6,482 nt of DNA from JALZHR01 sp036389695 (GTDB taxonomy: Bacteria > Acidobacteriota > Blastocatellia > Pyrinomonadales > Pyrinomonadaceae), in the NCBI GenBank assembly GCA_036389695.1, contig DASVWG010000499.1, forward strand, positions 1 to 6,482, read 5' to 3'. Below are positions 5,504 to 6,482 of this stretch, one piece after another (within the stretch, counting starts at the first letter, position 1; the number at the start of each line of letters is the position of its first letter). Position numbers and translations under genes: made by a program. The notes under the pieces were generated by a model. The model worked only from the letters and a program-made list of their open reading frames with translations, was not told the DNA's origin and searched no databases.

Positions 5504-5539
5504 ACCTCCTTAAAATCTCCGATGTCGTAAGCATCGGAG
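5504..5539 (-). promoter_or_regulatory. Leader hairpin and Shine-Dalgarno of the 51-residue gene
   Basis: On the minus strand CTCCGATG (5532-5539) pairs with CATCGGAG (5517-5524) around a 7-nt loop. Five bases later comes AAGGAGGT. The CTCC of the first arm could instead pair with the GGAG in the ribosome binding site, so the leader can in principle switch between an open and a blocked state. The hairpin is directly visible; switching is inference. Confidence 0.45.
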
Positions 5540-5613
5540 TTATTTGTCGCTTTTATAAGCAACACCGAGAGGGGAACGGCTACCCCAAAATTGATTTTCA
5601 TAGTATAAAGTTT

Positions 5614-5778
5614 ATGACTGAAAAAAGAAAATCGAAATCGGCAGAAAACCCCGAATTTGATAATGTCAAAGCGGCATTTCGTCAAATTCTTTCCGTTCCG
5701 AAAGAAAAACTTGACGAACTCAACAAAAAACGGGCTAAACCGCCCGCACAAAATAAACAAGATTGTAAAAAAGGCTAG
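5614..5778 (+). CDS. 54-residue charged small protein, hypothetical
   Basis: The product starts MTEKRKSKSAENPEFDNVKA, continues AFRQILSVPKEKLDELNKKR and ends with a basic AKPPAQNKQDCKKG tail. One helix is likely at about 15-27 and another at 29-40, with the FxxILSVPKEKLDEL pattern in the centre; similar short proteins with F...ILSVPKxEL are common as unannotated genes in many bacteria (from memory, unchecked). No Shine-Dalgarno is seen, only AAAG 3 nt before ATG. TATAAA at 5604-5609 would be too close to the start to serve as a -10 box unless the mRNA is leaderless. The gene converges with the transposase and ends inside the shared palindromic terminator. It could be a passenger of the insertion sequence, an antitoxin-like protein or an unrelated host gene. 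Confidence 0.65.
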   Translation: MTEKRKSKSAENPEFDNVKAAFRQILSVPKEKLDELNKKRAKPPAQNKQDCKKG

Positions 5779-5798
5779 GAAATTTCCTAGCCTTTTTT
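5767..5798. terminator. Bidirectional terminator, perfect 32-bp palindrome
   Basis: Arms AAAAAAGGCTAGGAAA and TTTCCTAGCCTTTTTT pair without a mismatch, giving a GC-containing stem and six Ts on each strand. The TAG of the 54-residue gene (5776-5778) lies in the stem, and the last two positions (5797-5798) are part of the transposase TAA. It serves two convergent genes. Confidence 0.88.
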
Positions 5799-6482
5799 AT
5801 TCGTTGCCGATTAGTTGATTATACTTCAACCTTTTTCCACTAATCCCTGAGATTGCTTTTAAAAATCTGCCTTTGTCGTTGTCTTTGCGCTCGTTGAATC
5901 TGAAAACTTGCTCGTCTAAATATTTCGGCAAGTGATAAGGCTCAACTGATACATACGTGCCGCGAATCGTTCTTTTCAGTAAAGACCAGAAATTTTCAAT
6001 TCCATTCGTGGAAACATTATCTCTCACATATTCGATGCTGTGATTAACCACTTCGTGAACATATTCATCGGCTAAACCGTTATAGCCGCGCCATTCGTCT
6101 GTGAAAAGATTCGCGCCTGTTTCGACATTCTCTTTAATTTCGCCGTGAAGTGTTCGGCGGTCTGTGGATTCGATAACCTTTGCGCGAACATTACCTTTGC
6201 GCTCTAATAAACCCATTACAGCCGTTTTGCCAACCGCGCCGCGACCTTGAATCAGTTTTTCGCGTTTTGCCTTGTGCATATTCTTAGCCTTACCGCCGAT
6301 GAACGTTTCGTCAACTTCAACTTCGCCAGAAAGTTTTTCAAACGTGCCGTTTTGCAAAGCGTATCTAATGCGGTGAAGCATAAACCAAGCCGTTTTTTGA
6401 GTAACGCCGATTGAACGATGAATCTCGTATGAAGAAACGCCGTTTTTAGCATTAACGATTAACCAAACCGCGCATATCCATT
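5797..6482 (-). CDS. IS1595-family (ISXO2-like) transposase, N-terminus outside window
   Basis: The frame is open from the window edge (first full codon 6478-6480) to TAA at 5797-5799, so 227 residues are visible. An ATG at 6379-6381 is internal: upstream codons encode SSYEIHRSIGVTQKTAW, which continues the family's conserved stretch. The ISXO2-like catalytic domain follows. VDETFIGG holds the first Asp, FTDEWRGY the second, and STNGIENFWSLLKR the third catalytic position (N or E) with the downstream Lys. GAVGKTAVMGLLER and VNHSIEYV are also typical. The usual N-terminal zinc-ribbon part is missing only because the window ends. There is no internal stop or frameshift, so the enzyme may be active. 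It moves DNA by cut or copy at short terminal repeats, which are not identified here. It ends in the shared terminator. Confidence 0.93.
   Translation of the reverse strand, partial: WICAVWLIVNAKNGVSSYEIHRSIGVTQKTAWFMLHRIRYALQNGTFEKLSGEVEVDETFIGGKAKNMHKAKREKLIQGRGAVGKTAVMGLLERKGNVRAKVIESTDRRTLHGEIKENVETGANLFTDEWRGYNGLADEYVHEVVNHSIEYVRDNVSTNGIENFWSLLKRTIRGTYVSVEPYHLPKYLDEQVFRFNERKDNDKGRFLKAISGISGKRLKYNQLIGNE

Larger units (their letters stand above)
5767..6482 (-). mobile_element. IS1595-family insertion sequence, partial, ends unresolved
   Basis: The transposase gene shows an insertion sequence that continues beyond 6482. The transposase-distal end must lie left of 5797. It may lie within 5767-5797, or further left if the 54-residue and 51-residue genes are passengers. 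Terminal repeats and target duplication need the other end, which is not in the window. Confidence 0.6.

Noticed and set aside
5392..5760. 122-codon minus-strand frame, with an internal start at 5601 giving MKINFGVAVPLSV
   Set aside because: It has no ribosome binding site, its first half is antisense to the 54-residue gene, and it runs over the AAGGAGGT and start of the better supported 51-residue gene. The internal start version cannot be fully excluded.
6252..6452. 66-codon frame on the minus strand beside the transposase start
   Set aside because: It overlaps the conserved SSYEIHRSIGVTQKTAW part of the transposase in another frame.

Overview
The window looks like a chromosomal segment from a bacterium of the Acidobacteriota, probably the Blastocatellia/Pyrinomonadaceae side. 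This is inferred, not proven. The hints are a TPR protein with an N-terminal Cys ribbon fused to a TolB-like domain, a secreted TPR protein with a carboxypeptidase-regulatory-like domain, and arrays of 7-bp repeats between genes. No rRNA, tRNA or CRISPR array was seen.

Left part (1-4169), all on the minus strand and of moderate GC: the N-terminal 270 codons of an exported TPR protein (1-810); a decayed second copy of the mnmA 3' end (about 915-983); a 62-residue very basic small protein (1028-1216); intact mnmA, the tRNA U34 2-thiouridylase (1275-2384); two opposed arrays of a degenerate 7-bp repeat (2469-2538 and 2582-2637); and a 518-residue ribbon/TolB-like/TPR protein (2613-4169). The second repeat array supplies the last codons and stop of that protein.

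Divergent gap (4170-4446): a minus-strand promoter for the TPR gene, a perfect 32-bp inverted repeat with a 54-nt spacer (4229-4346), and a plus-strand promoter for a PadR-type regulator. Base composition becomes clearly more AT-rich after this point.

Right part (4364-6482), accessory in character: a PadR regulator (4447-4734) followed 20 bp later by a 51-residue two-helix membrane protein (4755-4910) with a small terminator. Then comes about 430 bp without a protein gene. It holds a near-consensus plus-strand promoter (TTTACA, 17 bp, TATAAT) with mirrored TGTCGGACA/TGTCCGACA boxes, followed by hairpins. Next are a 51-residue minus-strand gene with a full AAGGAGGT ribosome binding site, a leader hairpin and its own terminator (5306-5497); a 54-residue plus-strand gene (5614-5778); and an IS1595-family (ISXO2-like) transposase that runs off the right edge (5797-6482). 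The last two genes converge on one perfect 32-bp palindromic terminator that contains the TAG of the 54-residue gene and overlaps the transposase TAA by two bases.

mnmA is a housekeeping gene and the flanking TPR proteins are typical of the lineage. The less explained material is the right part: several very small genes, a strong operator-like promoter with no obvious protein gene close behind it, and an insertion sequence whose boundaries cannot be fixed here. No complete known defence or mobile system can be named from what is visible.
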